Source of the DNA: an uncultured bacterium
GTDB taxonomy: Bacteria > Bacteroidota > Bacteroidia > Bacteroidales > Bacteroidaceae
Direction of reading: 5' to 3'
Length of the DNA: 64,000 nucleotides
NCBI GenBank assembly: GCA_905216025.1
Contig: CAJMSE010000017.1
Span: 22,558 to 86,557 of the forward strand
The notes beneath the pieces are model-generated. The model saw only the letters and a list, made by a program, of their open reading frames with translations. It did not search any database and was not told where the DNA came from. Position 1 is the first letter of the stretch; each line of letters opens with the position of its first letter. Of the stretch, positions 1 to 8,606 are shown in pieces. A program made the translations under genes and the position numbers.

Positions 1-5
1 TGGGC

Positions 6-13
6 TATCTTTG
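6..13 (+). promoter_or_regulatory. Putative -7 box upstream of uvrA
   Basis: TATCTTTG matches the Bacteroidota sigma-ABfr -7 consensus TAnnTTTG. The predicted transcript start near position 19-20 would leave a leader of about 25 nt before the uvrA ATG. The -33 region lies outside the window, so this rests on one box. Confidence 0.5.
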
Positions 14-43
14 TGCTTTCATTCGGAAGGTTTTAGCTAAATT

Positions 44-2860
44 ATGAGTGAATACATAGAGATAAAAGGAGCACGGGTCAATAATCTGAAGAACATTGAC
101 ATCAGGATACCACGCAATAAGTTCATCGTTATCACCGGAGTAAGCGGTTCCGGCAAATCCTCTTTAGCCTTCGACACACTGTATGCCGAAGGCCAGCGCA
201 GATACGTTGAGAGCCTGTCGGCATACGCCAGGCAATTTCTCGGCCGTAAGAACAAGCCGGAATGCGACTTCATCAAGGGCATTCCGCCAGCAATAGCCAT
301 CGAGCAGAAGGTCATCAGCCGCAATCCGCGCTCAACGGTAGGCACCACCACGGAGATATACGAGTATCTCAGACTTCTCTTCGCACGCATAGGAAAGACT
401 TACTCTCCTGTCAGCGGCAATGAAGTGAAGAAGCATTCGACGGAAGACATACTGCGCTGCGTCCGTGAATTCTCCGCCGGAACGAAGTTTGCAGTCATGA
501 CCCCGCTGCACATTGCAGAAGGACGCACGCCCGCGCAGCAGCTGCGCACATACATACAGCAAGGCTATTCGCGCATCCTGTACAAGGGTGAGTTTCACCG
601 GATAGAAGATTTCCTCGCCGAAAACACAGACATACAGCATCCTGAAGACATCTACTTAGTGGTTGCCCGTATGTCTGCCGACAATTCCCAAGACTTCATT
701 TCACGGCTTACAGATGCCACGGAGACCGCTTTCTACGAAGGAAGCGGCGAGTGCCGCATCATGTTCATCCCGTCAATGATATGCTACGATTTCTCCACAA
801 GGTTTGAAGAAGACGGCATCACCTTTGAAGAACCCAGCGATAACATGTTTTCATTCAACTCGCCGGCCGGCGCATGCCCCGAATGCCAGGGATTCGGAAA
901 CATCGTAGGCATAGACGAGAAACTCGTCATACCCAACACCTCGCTCAGCGTCTACGACGGATGCGTGGTGTGCTGGAACGGCGAGAAGATGAGTGCATGG
1001 CGCAATGAGTTCTGCCGCAGGGCGGCCATAGACAACTTCCCGATATTCGAACCATACTATAACCTCACCCAAAAGCAGAAAGACCAGCTATGGCACGGAC
1101 TGCCATGTGACAGGAAAAAGGCCGTGAGAGACAGGGCCTGCATCGACGCTTTCTTCATGATGGTGAAGGAAAACCAGTATAAAATCCAGTATCTGGTGAT
1201 GATGAACAGGTACAGGGGCAAGACGACATGCCCCGTCTGCCACGGCACACGACTGAAAAAAGAAGCCGGTTACGTGAAGATTGGCGGGAAAAGTATTTCA
1301 AACATCGTCGAGATGCCGATTGTAAGACTGGCCGAATGGTTCGACCGCCTACAGCTTACCGAGCACGAGACCAAGATAGCGAAGCGTCTTCTCACCGAGA
1401 TCAGAAGCCGGCTGCAGTTCCTTCTCGACGTGGGACTGGGCTACCTGACCCTCAACCGCATGTCGAACACGCTCAGCGGAGGAGAGAGCCAGAGGATAAA
1501 CCTCACGAAATCGCTGGGCAGCAGCCTCGTCGGCTCACTGTACATACTTGACGAACCGAGCATCGGACTACACAGCCGTGACACCGAACGGCTGATAAAC
1601 GCTCTGAAAGAGCTTCAGGAACTGGGCAACACGGTCGTCATCGTAGAGCATGATGAGGACATAATGAAGGCGGCAGACTATATCATAGACATCGGGCCGG
1701 ACGCCGGACGGCTCGGCGGAACCGTCGTCTTCGAGGGCAATGCTCCGCTGCTCGACGGCGGCAATGCCGCAGAAAAGTATCCCGACAGCCATACCGTGAA
1801 ATATCTGACGGGGGCAGACAGCATCCCGCTTCCCGCCGGACGGCGACACTGGAACAAGGGCATCACCATCAAGGGAGCAAGGATGAACAACCTGCGCGGC
1901 ATAGACGTCACCATTCCGCTAAATGTATTCACCGCCGTCACCGGTGTCAGCGGTTCGGGGAAGTCGAGCCTGATAAAGGGCATACTCTTCCCCGCCGTGA
2001 AACGTCTGATGGGCGACGTCTACGATGCGCCGGGCGAGCATACCGCCATCGAGGGCGACCTGAAGAGCATCAAGCATATCGAGTTCGTCGACCAGAACCC
2101 TATCGGCAAGAGCACACGCTCGAACCCGGCAACATACATGAAGGCATACGACGCCATACGCGACCTGTTCGCCCAGCAGCCGCTTGCCCAGCAGATGGGA
2201 TTCACAGCTCAGTACTTCTCTTTCAACGCCGACGGAGGACGCTGCGACGAGTGCAAGGGTGCCGGTATCATAACCGTTGAGATGCAGTTCATGGCCGACC
2301 TCGTGCTCACATGCGAGTGCTGCCATGGCCACAGGTTCAAGAAAGACATACTCGACGTAACCTATCAGGGGAAAAACATCGACAATGTGCTGAACATGAC
2401 CGTCAGCGAAGCCATCGCTTTCTTCACCGAGAACAAGCAGAACCAAATCGTCAGAAGGCTCAAGCCACTCGAAGACGTGGGACTGGGTTACATAAAGCTG
2501 GGCCAGAACTCATCCACCCTGTCCGGAGGAGAGAACCAGCGCGTGAAACTGGCATACTTCATCGGGCACGAAAATCAGGAGCCGACACTGTTCATATTTG
2601 ACGAGCCCACCACCGGACTGCACTTCCACGATATCAAACGGTTGCTCAAGACGTTCAATGCACTTATCGACCGTGGGCACACCATCGTCGTCATCGAGCA
2701 CAATCTCGACGTCGTCAAGTGCGCAGACCACGTCATAGACATGGGTCCGGACGGAGGAGACAAAGGTGGAGAGCTTGTGGCATGCGGAACTCCGGAGGAT
2801 ATATGCCAAAATCCCCGCAGCATGACGGGAAAATATCTAAAAGGCAAACTTTCTTCCTAA
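44..2860 (+). CDS. uvrA: Excinuclease ABC subunit A (UvrA)
   Basis: This is the DNA damage-recognition ATPase of nucleotide excision repair, acting as a dimer that loads UvrB. The 938 residues match the usual length. Two ABC ATPase modules are visible: Walker A GVSGSGKSS at about 32-40 and again near 634, with LSGGES near 477 and LSGGEN near 830. Zinc modules CPVCHGTRL and a C-x2-C...C-x2-C loop (starting near 733) are intact. The first canonical zinc site is degenerate: the usual CPxCG near residue 120 reads SPVSG, and the CxxC before FSFNSPAGACPEC is missing. UvrA family membership is certain. Whether this is the main UvrA or a second paralogue of the genome cannot be decided from the window. 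The start is the first ATG after a promoter-like box. Confidence 0.95.
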   Translation: MSEYIEIKGARVNNLKNIDIRIPRNKFIVITGVSGSGKSSLAFDTLYAEGQRRYVESLSAYARQFLGRKNKPECDFIKGIPPAIAIEQKVISRNPRSTVGTTTEIYEYLRLLFARIGKTYSPVSGNEVKKHSTEDILRCVREFSAGTKFAVMTPLHIAEGRTPAQQLRTYIQQGYSRILYKGEFHRIEDFLAENTDIQHPEDIYLVVARMSADNSQDFISRLTDATETAFYEGSGECRIMFIPSMICYDFSTRFEEDGITFEEPSDNMFSFNSPAGACPECQGFGNIVGIDEKLVIPNTSLSVYDGCVVCWNGEKMSAWRNEFCRRAAIDNFPIFEPYYNLTQKQKDQLWHGLPCDRKKAVRDRACIDAFFMMVKENQYKIQYLVMMNRYRGKTTCPVCHGTRLKKEAGYVKIGGKSISNIVEMPIVRLAEWFDRLQLTEHETKIAKRLLTEIRSRLQFLLDVGLGYLTLNRMSNTLSGGESQRINLTKSLGSSLVGSLYILDEPSIGLHSRDTERLINALKELQELGNTVVIVEHDEDIMKAADYIIDIGPDAGRLGGTVVFEGNAPLLDGGNAAEKYPDSHTVKYLTGADSIPLPAGRRHWNKGITIKGARMNNLRGIDVTIPLNVFTAVTGVSGSGKSSLIKGILFPAVKRLMGDVYDAPGEHTAIEGDLKSIKHIEFVDQNPIGKSTRSNPATYMKAYDAIRDLFAQQPLAQQMGFTAQYFSFNADGGRCDECKGAGIITVEMQFMADLVLTCECCHGHRFKKDILDVTYQGKNIDNVLNMTVSEAIAFFTENKQNQIVRRLKPLEDVGLGYIKLGQNSSTLSGGENQRVKLAYFIGHENQEPTLFIFDEPTTGLHFHDIKRLLKTFNALIDRGHTIVVIEHNLDVVKCADHVIDMGPDGGDKGGELVACGTPEDICQNPRSMTGKYLKGKLSS

Positions 2861-2865
2861 AATAT

Positions 2866-2896
2866 TTTGCCACTACAAAAAAAATCACTAACTTTG
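2866..2896 (+). promoter_or_regulatory. Promoter of the tRNA-Thr/tRNA-Gly unit
   Basis: TTTG at 2866-2869 and TAACTTTG at 2889-2896 are separated by 19 nt, matching the Bacteroidota -33/-7 arrangement. The same A-rich context with ATTTTG reappears ahead of tRNA-Lys at 58629-58659, which supports a real stable-RNA promoter. Confidence 0.75.
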
Positions 2897-2928
2897 CATC
2901 CGCAAACAAGGAAAGAGATCATTGAAAA

Positions 2929-3001
2929 GCCGATATGGCTCAGTTGGTAGAGCAATTCATTCGTAATGAATAGGTCCCCGGTTCGAGTCCGGGTATCGGC
3001 T
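2929..3001 (+). tRNA. tRNA-Thr (anticodon CGT)
   Basis: A 73-nt cloverleaf. The acceptor stem GCCGATA pairs with TATCGGC, followed by discriminator T. The anticodon loop TTCGTAA is closed by a 5-bp stem, and the T-loop GTTCGAG is standard. The anticodon CGT reads ACG codons. CCA is not encoded. Confidence 0.95.
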
Positions 3002-3047
3002 CTTTTCTTTTATTAACGCATAAATCCATCCTCTTCATCAAGTAAAC

Positions 3048-3120
3048 GCGGTAATAGCTCAGTTGGTAGAGCATTGGCTTCCCAAGCCGAGGGTCGCGGG
3101 TTCGAGTCCCGTTTACCGCT
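3048..3120 (+). tRNA. tRNA-Gly (anticodon CCC)
   Basis: A 73-nt cloverleaf 46 nt after tRNA-Thr. The acceptor stem GCGGTAA pairs with TTACCGC, followed by discriminator T, and the anticodon loop TTCCCAA gives CCC for GGG codons. No separate promoter is visible in the 46-nt spacer, so it is probably co-transcribed with tRNA-Thr. CCA is not encoded. Confidence 0.95.
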
Positions 3121-3227
3121 CTCCACTGATTATCAGCGGGTTAATCCGTTTCTGATTAGCATGTTTCCAGTATATTCTTATGTGTCAGTAGAAAATCCGT
3201 GATGAACGGATTGAGCCGTAATGTGAT

Positions 3228-3322
3228 GGCAACGCAAAGGCCGCAAAGGCGCAAAGACATAATAGTGATATAATAAACTGCACATCACTATGTCTTTGCG
3301 CCTTTGCGGCCTTTGCGTTGCC
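3228..3322. repeat. Long perfect inverted repeat with GCAAAGGC units
   Basis: Two 34-nt arms (3228-3261 and 3289-3322) are exact reverse complements around a 27-nt centre that can itself partly pair (AGTGAT/ATCACT). Each arm holds a short tandem of the type GCAAAGGC-CGCAAAGGC-GCAAAGAC. The structure would form a very stable hairpin in either strand. It has no T-tract on either side, so it does not look like a simple terminator. A non-autonomous mobile or REP-like element is possible. No coding sequence covers it convincingly. Confidence 0.85.
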
Positions 3323-3363
3323 GGTATATAAGCACATCCGCAAGCTATGATAAAGGAGAGGCA

Positions 3364-3560
3364 GCGAGGCCGTTCTGATTATGTGATAAGGTACTCGTGA
3401 GGATGCGATAAGGTACTCGTGAAGATGCAACGGGTTGCCCGTGACGGTGCGTCGGGTTACCCGCCGGTGTATTGTACCTTCTTTCAAATGCGTTTTTGAG
3501 AGCTACCAAAAGTGTTTTTGAGAACTGAGCCAAGTGTTTCTGACAACTATCAAAAATACG
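3364..3560 (+). repeat. Dispersed 22-nt-unit intergenic element, copy 1
   Basis: A series of imperfect 22-nt A units (type GTGCAACGGRTNNCCCGTGA plus CG) at about 3364-3474 is followed by CTTTCAAATG. Three 22-nt B units (type GTGTTTTTGAGAGCTACCAA plus AA) follow at about 3491-3557. Related copies lie at 20881-21065, 58880-59077 and, inverted, 41284-41445. The B end faces the 3' end of nadE. The 22-nt period is not a multiple of three, which argues against coding. Confidence 0.85.
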
Positions 3561-3592
3561 GAAGACTCCTCTGAAAAACTATAAAACAAAGA

Positions 3593-3648
3593 CATGCCGC
3601 AGCAGGACATCATATCTTACGTTTCTGATACAATCCTGCAGCGGCATG
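3593..3648 (-). terminator. Hairpin after nadE, probable transcription terminator
   Basis: CATGCCGCAGCAGGA (3593-3607) pairs with TCCTGCAGCGGCATG (3634-3648) at 14 of 15 positions. On the minus strand it starts 8 nt after the nadE stop codon and is followed by TCTTTGTTTT. The loop is long (26 nt), so intrinsic termination is likely but not certain. Confidence 0.6.
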
Positions 3649-3655
3649 CCTGCTA

Positions 3656-5605
3656 TCAAAGCTGCTCACATTCGCTCAGCCACATGCTGGCCGAGGCATC
3701 CGTCGGCATCCGCCAGTCGCCGCGGGGGCTGAGGCTCACGCTGCCGACCTTCGGCCCGTCGGGCAGGCAGGAACGCTTGAACTGCTGATTGAAAAAGCGG
3801 CGGATAAACACTTTCAGCCAATACTTTATCACCTCGCCGGAATACTTGCCGGACGCCGCATTGCTGCCGTCGAAAGCTTTTTCCGCGAGCATGAATATCT
3901 TTGCTGGGCCAAATCCGAAGCGTAGGAAATAGTAAAGGAAGAAGTCGTGAAGCTCGTACGGCCCTACAAGGTCTTCCGTCTTCTGCTTTATGTTCCCCTC
4001 ATTATCAGCCGGAATGAGCTCAGGACTTATCGGAGTATCTATGATGTCGAGCAGCACCGCACGTGAACGGCCGTCAACCCCGTTCTCGGCCACATACCTG
4101 ACGAGATGGCGTATCAATGTCTTCGGCACTCCGGCATTCACCCCATACATCGACATGTGGTCTCCGTTATATGTAGCCCAGCCGAGGGCGAGCTCGCTCA
4201 GGTCGCCGGTCCCGATGACAAGGGCACACAACTGGTTTGACAGGTCCATGAGAATCTGGGTCCGCTCACGGGCCTGGCAGTTCTCATATGTCACGTCGTG
4301 CACATCCTTGTCGTGCCCGATATCCTCAAAATGCTGCAGCACACTCTTTGAAATGGGAATCTCCCGTACCGTTATACCGAGGAAATCCATAAGGCTCATG
4401 GCGTTGCCGTATGTACGGCCGGTTGTTCCGAATCCGGGCATCGTCACTCCCACTATTCCTTTCCGGTCGAGTCCCATCCTGTCGAAAGCGCGCACGCAGA
4501 CGAGCAGGGCAAGCGTAGAGTCAAGCCCGCCGCTGATGCCTATCACCACCCTCTTGCAGTTCGTGTGGTCGAGGCGCTTTATCAGTCCGCAGGTCTGTAT
4601 GTTCAGAATCTCCTCGCAACTGCTCTCCATCTCGCCGCCGACGGGAATGAAAGGCAACGGATTGACCTCGCGGACAAACGGCACGTCCCTGTCGGCCACA
4701 GGCCGGGCTCTCCGGATGTTCACGTGCGTCACCGGATGCGAGTTTGAGTAGGTGCTGTTCCTCATGCGCTCGCCGCGGAGTCGCTCCACATCCACCTGCG
4801 CGATGTTCAGCTGCGGCTCCAATGCGAACCTGCCGCCCTCGCACAGCAGATGCCCGTTCTCATATATGAGGGAGTTTCCGCCGTATACCACGTCCTGCGT
4901 GCTCTCGCCGAAACCGCATCCCGAATAGACATAACCACAGATGAGGCGGGCGCTGTTCGCAGCGAGCAGAGCCTTCAGATAGGCGTGCTTGCCTATAAGG
5001 TCGTCGCTTGCCGAGAGATTGAATATCAGGTCGGCACCCGACAGAGCCAGCTCCGCGCTCGGCGAAACGGGCGCCCATACATCCTCGCATATCTCGATGC
5101 CGAACTTCACTCCGGACGACGTCACGAAGATGTCTGGCTCCGAAGATACGGTGAAGGAGCGTCCAGCCACGGTAATCTCGCGGCCCAGCGCATCGCCGGC
5201 GGCGACGAACCACCGCTTTTCATAAAACTCATTGTAGTTGGGAAGATGCTGCTTGGCAACGATGCCCAGTATCTCGCCCCGCTGGATTACGGCCGCGCAG
5301 TTGAGCAGACCGTTACCGACCGGCACAGGCAGGCCCACAATGGCAATGACATCAAGCATGGCCGTGGCTGCAAGGAGCTGCTTCAAACCATCCTCCGACT
5401 TCTCTATCAGGAAGCCGCTTCCGAACAGGTCCTGACAGGAATAGCCCGTGATGCAAAGCTCCGGGAAGCAAACGACGCTCACGCCGCTCTCTTCAGCCCG
5501 GCGCATCAGCTTCTCAATCTCTCCTATATTGTATTCGACATCGGCCACCTTGACTGTTGGCACGGCCGATGCCACCGTAACAAAACCATTCTTCATTGCA
5601 CACAA
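3656..5605 (-). CDS. nadE: Glutamine-dependent NAD+ synthetase
   Basis: It catalyses ATP-dependent amidation of deamido-NAD to NAD+ with glutamine as nitrogen donor, in the cytoplasm. The N-terminal nitrilase-type glutaminase domain shows the triad Glu49 (FPELCITGYS), Lys118 (VAKQHLP) and Cys173 (IEICEDVW). The C-terminal synthetase domain carries the ATP-pyrophosphatase loop SGGLDS at 358-363. The length of 649 residues is normal for the two-domain type. It is the last gene of the minus-strand run that begins at moxR and lies 1 nt from the DUF2027-Smr gene. The start could also be Met4 (5596), which would leave a 10-nt gap. Confidence 0.95.
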   Translation of the reverse strand: MCAMKNGFVTVASAVPTVKVADVEYNIGEIEKLMRRAEESGVSVVCFPELCITGYSCQDLFGSGFLIEKSEDGLKQLLAATAMLDVIAIVGLPVPVGNGLLNCAAVIQRGEILGIVAKQHLPNYNEFYEKRWFVAAGDALGREITVAGRSFTVSSEPDIFVTSSGVKFGIEICEDVWAPVSPSAELALSGADLIFNLSASDDLIGKHAYLKALLAANSARLICGYVYSGCGFGESTQDVVYGGNSLIYENGHLLCEGGRFALEPQLNIAQVDVERLRGERMRNSTYSNSHPVTHVNIRRARPVADRDVPFVREVNPLPFIPVGGEMESSCEEILNIQTCGLIKRLDHTNCKRVVIGISGGLDSTLALLVCVRAFDRMGLDRKGIVGVTMPGFGTTGRTYGNAMSLMDFLGITVREIPISKSVLQHFEDIGHDKDVHDVTYENCQARERTQILMDLSNQLCALVIGTGDLSELALGWATYNGDHMSMYGVNAGVPKTLIRHLVRYVAENGVDGRSRAVLLDIIDTPISPELIPADNEGNIKQKTEDLVGPYELHDFFLYYFLRFGFGPAKIFMLAEKAFDGSNAASGKYSGEVIKYWLKVFIRRFFNQQFKRSCLPDGPKVGSVSLSPRGDWRMPTDASASMWLSECEQL

Positions 5606-5606
5606 A

Positions 5607-6674
5607 TCATTTGATTGTCACCTGAGTTGCCCCGTAACCGTACTCCCGGAACGAAGCGTCCTGATACTGATAGTTCTTGAAACGGTATCTCAGCTCATTC
5701 ACGATGGCATGCCTGAGCACGCCCTCACCTTTGCCATGGATGAACACTATCTTCGTCCCCTTCTGCTTGGCATACTGCGCGAGCGTCTTGCGGAACGTGT
5801 CGAGCTGATAGTTCAATATGTCGGCCGACGACATTCCGGCGGTCGTTTCGAGCAGTTCTCCCGCATGAAGGTCTACCACCACCGGTGCGTTCTTGTCGGT
5901 CTTGCGAGCTGGCTGGGGCCTATCGGCTGCACGGTTGCCGACTGATGCCTTCTCCTTGAAGTCGCGCATGAGCTTCTCCGGATTGACGACCAGCGGCTTC
6001 ACCTGCCTGTCATCTTCGATGAGGGTATAGATTAGGGCGGGCTGTTCAAAATAGATATTGTCGCAGAACGTGTGCAGTTTGTAGAACTTCACCGTGTCGA
6101 TGCGCAGCCGCACATCGACCGCCGGCTTCAGGATAAAGTCCTTTCCACGCTTGTAGGCCATAATCTGAACACATATATGCTCAAGGCTGTTGAGCTCATC
6201 GCGGCCGAACTCCTCGATGAAGAGTTTAGTGTTAGGCTCCACCTCGCCGGTAGAGCGCAACGACCAACTCGTTCCCTCCGACACGAAATAGCTGTAGCGC
6301 ATATAGTAATTGCTGTCGTTGACGAAGTAAGTCTCGAACCGTGTCAGCGACATCTCCTTAATGTCGACTGGCACGAAAGCTATGCTTGCGCTCAGCGCAT
6401 CACCCCCGACGCGCTCCTCCACCGGAGCCTTGAAGGTTATCGGGCGGTCGGCCGGATCGTCTTCGATTTCTTCATCGGCTGCTTTCGACTGTGTGCCAGC
6501 CACCGTGTGCGGCAGATTGTAGTTCTCTTCGTTCACCACAACGACATCGGTGAGGGCGGCCGGTATCTGAAAACCGTCTTCGTCTTCAACCAGCACGATG
6601 TCCTTTCCCTGAAATCCGGATATTATTCCCCCGCCGGTCTCACTCAGAAACCTTACTTTATCTCCTATCTTCAT
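5607..6674 (-). CDS. DUF2027 and Smr domain protein
   Basis: The 355-residue protein begins with a small beta-rich segment (MKIGDKVRFL, about 1-50) of the DUF2027 type and has a central beta-rich region. It ends with a Smr domain at about 265-355 (VVDLHAGELL, then HGKGEGVLRHAI). Smr domains are known as nucleases or nucleic-acid binders in MutS2 and ribosome-rescue proteins. The family is common in Bacteroidota, but its role is not established to my knowledge. It is packed between queA (6 nt) and nadE (1 nt), so it is probably co-transcribed. Confidence 0.9.
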   Translation of the reverse strand: MKIGDKVRFLSETGGGIISGFQGKDIVLVEDEDGFQIPAALTDVVVVNEENYNLPHTVAGTQSKAADEEIEDDPADRPITFKAPVEERVGGDALSASIAFVPVDIKEMSLTRFETYFVNDSNYYMRYSYFVSEGTSWSLRSTGEVEPNTKLFIEEFGRDELNSLEHICVQIMAYKRGKDFILKPAVDVRLRIDTVKFYKLHTFCDNIYFEQPALIYTLIEDDRQVKPLVVNPEKLMRDFKEKASVGNRAADRPQPARKTDKNAPVVVDLHAGELLETTAGMSSADILNYQLDTFRKTLAQYAKQKGTKIVFIHGKGEGVLRHAIVNELRYRFKNYQYQDASFREYGYGATQVTIK

Positions 6675-6680
6675 AACTCT

Positions 6681-7904
6681 TTAGGGTATTAATAAAGAAC
6701 TGTCGCCATAACTCAGAAACCTGAAGTCATGGGCCAGCGCATAATCATAAATCTGTCTCCAGTCGCCATGCACGAACGCGCTCACAAGCAGCAGCAGGGT
6801 GCTCTGCGGCTGATGGAAGTTTGTCACGAGCATCTTCACTATCTTGTAGTCGTAGCCCGGAGCTATTATTATCTGCGTGCTCGAGTGCAGCACGTCAAGT
6901 CCGTGACGGTCGAGATATGCCAGAAGGTTGTCTATCGCCTGCAGCGGAGTCAGCGACGGCTGCGCGCCGTATGGTTCCCACTGCTGCACGTGCAGCTGCT
7001 CTTCCGTCAGGTCCGGGTTCGCGGCCAGCTTCAGGCCCATGTAGTAGAGGCTCTCAAGGGTGCGCACGCTCGTCGTGCCCACGGCTATGGCCTGCCCGCC
7101 ATGCGCTTTAAGACGCTGCAGGGTGGCCCGGCTGACGCTTATATACTCGGTGTGCATGTCGTGCCCGGCAATCGTCGCACTCTTCACCGGCTTGAAAGTT
7201 CCTGCTCCGACATGAAGCGTGATCTCGTCGCGCTCTATCCCGCGGGCATCGATATCGGCAAGCACGCTCTCCGTGAAGTGGAGTCCTGCCGTAGGAGCGG
7301 CCACGCTTCCCTTTATCTTGGAATAGACTGTCTGATACGTACTCTTGTCGCTTTCCTGCGTCTCACGGTTCAGATACGGCGGGATGGGTAGCTCGCCGAC
7401 AGCATCGAGGATATCGGCAAATGTGACGTCGGCACAGTTCCACCGGAAATCTATACGATGGCTGCTGCCCTGCACGCCGGCTTTCTCCACCGTCAGGGTC
7501 ACCGGACGTCCGGCAACCTCAATATCACGCGACAGCACGCCTTCCTTCCACTTCTTCAGATTACCTATCATGCAGAGCCACGAGCAAGCCCCCGACGTCC
7601 TGAAGACGCACTCATAGTCGGCCGGCAGCAGCGGCTCGAGCAGGAAAATCTCTATCAGCGCGCCTGTCTCCTTACGGAAATGAAGGCGGGCCTGAATGAC
7701 TTTCGTGTTGTTGAAGACCATCAGGCTCCCTGCCGGGAGATGGTCGGGAAGCCGGTAAAAGGTGTCTTCCGATATACTTCCCTTATTGTATATCAGCAGT
7801 TTCGACCTGTCACGCTGTTCTTTCGGATATTTTGCAATGCGTTCATCCGGCAGCGGATAGCTGTAGTCTTCTATACGGATATCTTTTGTTTCCATCATTA
7901 TCAA
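6681..7904 (-). CDS. queA: S-adenosylmethionine:tRNA ribosyltransferase-isomerase
   Basis: QueA transfers the ribosyl group of SAM to preQ1-modified tRNA, giving epoxyqueuosine at wobble position 34. The N-terminus (IEDYSYPLPDERIAKYP) and the blocks PTAGLHFT and HVGAGTFKPV are family hallmarks. The 407 residues are somewhat longer than the ~350 of Proteobacteria, as is usual in Bacteroidota. It lies 3 nt from the PAP2 gene. The start could also be Met3 or Met4 (MMETKDIR). Confidence 0.95.
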   Translation of the reverse strand: MIMMETKDIRIEDYSYPLPDERIAKYPKEQRDRSKLLIYNKGSISEDTFYRLPDHLPAGSLMVFNNTKVIQARLHFRKETGALIEIFLLEPLLPADYECVFRTSGACSWLCMIGNLKKWKEGVLSRDIEVAGRPVTLTVEKAGVQGSSHRIDFRWNCADVTFADILDAVGELPIPPYLNRETQESDKSTYQTVYSKIKGSVAAPTAGLHFTESVLADIDARGIERDEITLHVGAGTFKPVKSATIAGHDMHTEYISVSRATLQRLKAHGGQAIAVGTTSVRTLESLYYMGLKLAANPDLTEEQLHVQQWEPYGAQPSLTPLQAIDNLLAYLDRHGLDVLHSSTQIIIAPGYDYKIVKMLVTNFHQPQSTLLLLVSAFVHGDWRQIYDYALAHDFRFLSYGDSSLLIP

Positions 7905-7907
7905 GTG

Positions 7908-8600
7908 TTAATACAGGCATGCACGGAGCAGTGCATACATGAAAGTATAGGCAAGAACAGATACCACAACGTCAATATCTGTATACTGATAGCCCGTCGA
8001 TGTATACTGTGAGGATATGAATCTCATACCCGTCGAGATGCGGGCGTTTATCTTATAATATAATATGTATACCGCAAAGCCGACCGTTCCGCCCCAAAGC
8101 AGGCCGCAGAAGATGTCTCCCGGATAATGGACGCCGAGGTACATACGCGTCCAGCAGTTGAGCAGCGACCAAAAGACAAGCATTACCGTCAGTATCCTAT
8201 TACGTATAAGCAGGCTGAAAAACACCGCTATGCTGAATGTGTTTGCCGCATGTGCAGAGAAGAAACCGTACTTGCCGCCGCGGTATCCGTCGACGACGTC
8301 GACGAGCATGCCTATCTGCGGGTCATGAGTGGGGCGCGGACGGGCGACATAGGGCTTGACGAGGGTGTCGTCGATAGTGCCGGCAAGCACCACGCACAAT
8401 GCGGCGCAGCCTACTATCAGGATGATCTGCCTCATGCTCTCATTGTTCCGCAGCACGACGTAGAACAATGATATATATAGCGGTATCCACGTCACCGCAG
8501 CCGTAAGTACCTGTGCCAGTCCATCAACGAAAAGAGAGTCGCTGCCGTTAATCCAAAGCAGCAGTTCCTTGTCAAACTGTATCAGAGAATCTATATCCAT
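7908..8600 (-). CDS. PAP2-family membrane phosphatase
   Basis: A 230-residue integral membrane protein with about five to six hydrophobic helices. The three acid-phosphatase motifs are visible: KPYVARPRP, then SAHAANTFS, then RMYLGVHYPGD. The second motif reads SAHAANT rather than PSGH, a variant seen in lipid-phosphate phosphatases. Likely substrates are undecaprenyl diphosphate or lipid A phosphates, but the sequence does not decide. It lies 6 nt after the BatD-BatE gene. Confidence 0.9.
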   Translation of the reverse strand: MDIDSLIQFDKELLLWINGSDSLFVDGLAQVLTAAVTWIPLYISLFYVVLRNNESMRQIILIVGCAALCVVLAGTIDDTLVKPYVARPRPTHDPQIGMLVDVVDGYRGGKYGFFSAHAANTFSIAVFFSLLIRNRILTVMLVFWSLLNCWTRMYLGVHYPGDIFCGLLWGGTVGFAVYILYYKINARISTGMRFISSQYTSTGYQYTDIDVVVSVLAYTFMYALLRACLY

Positions 8601-8606
8601 GCCACC

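Noticed and set aside
3345..3533. A minus-strand open frame across repeat copy 1, similar in translation to frames in copies 2 (20829-21014) and 3 (58638-59027)
   Set aside because: The similar peptides (ALKNAFE..., NPLHRH) follow from the shared 22-nt DNA repeats. The period is not a multiple of three, and the frame in copy 3 runs through tRNA-Lys on the opposite strand. No promoter or start context supports translation.
3364..3560. Possible CRISPR array
   Set aside because: Units are contiguous and diverged, with no unique spacers of 25-40 nt, and no cas genes are in the window.
3990..4751. A 253-codon plus-strand frame under nadE
   Set aside because: It is a shadow of nadE; the nadE frame has all catalytic motifs and the other has none.
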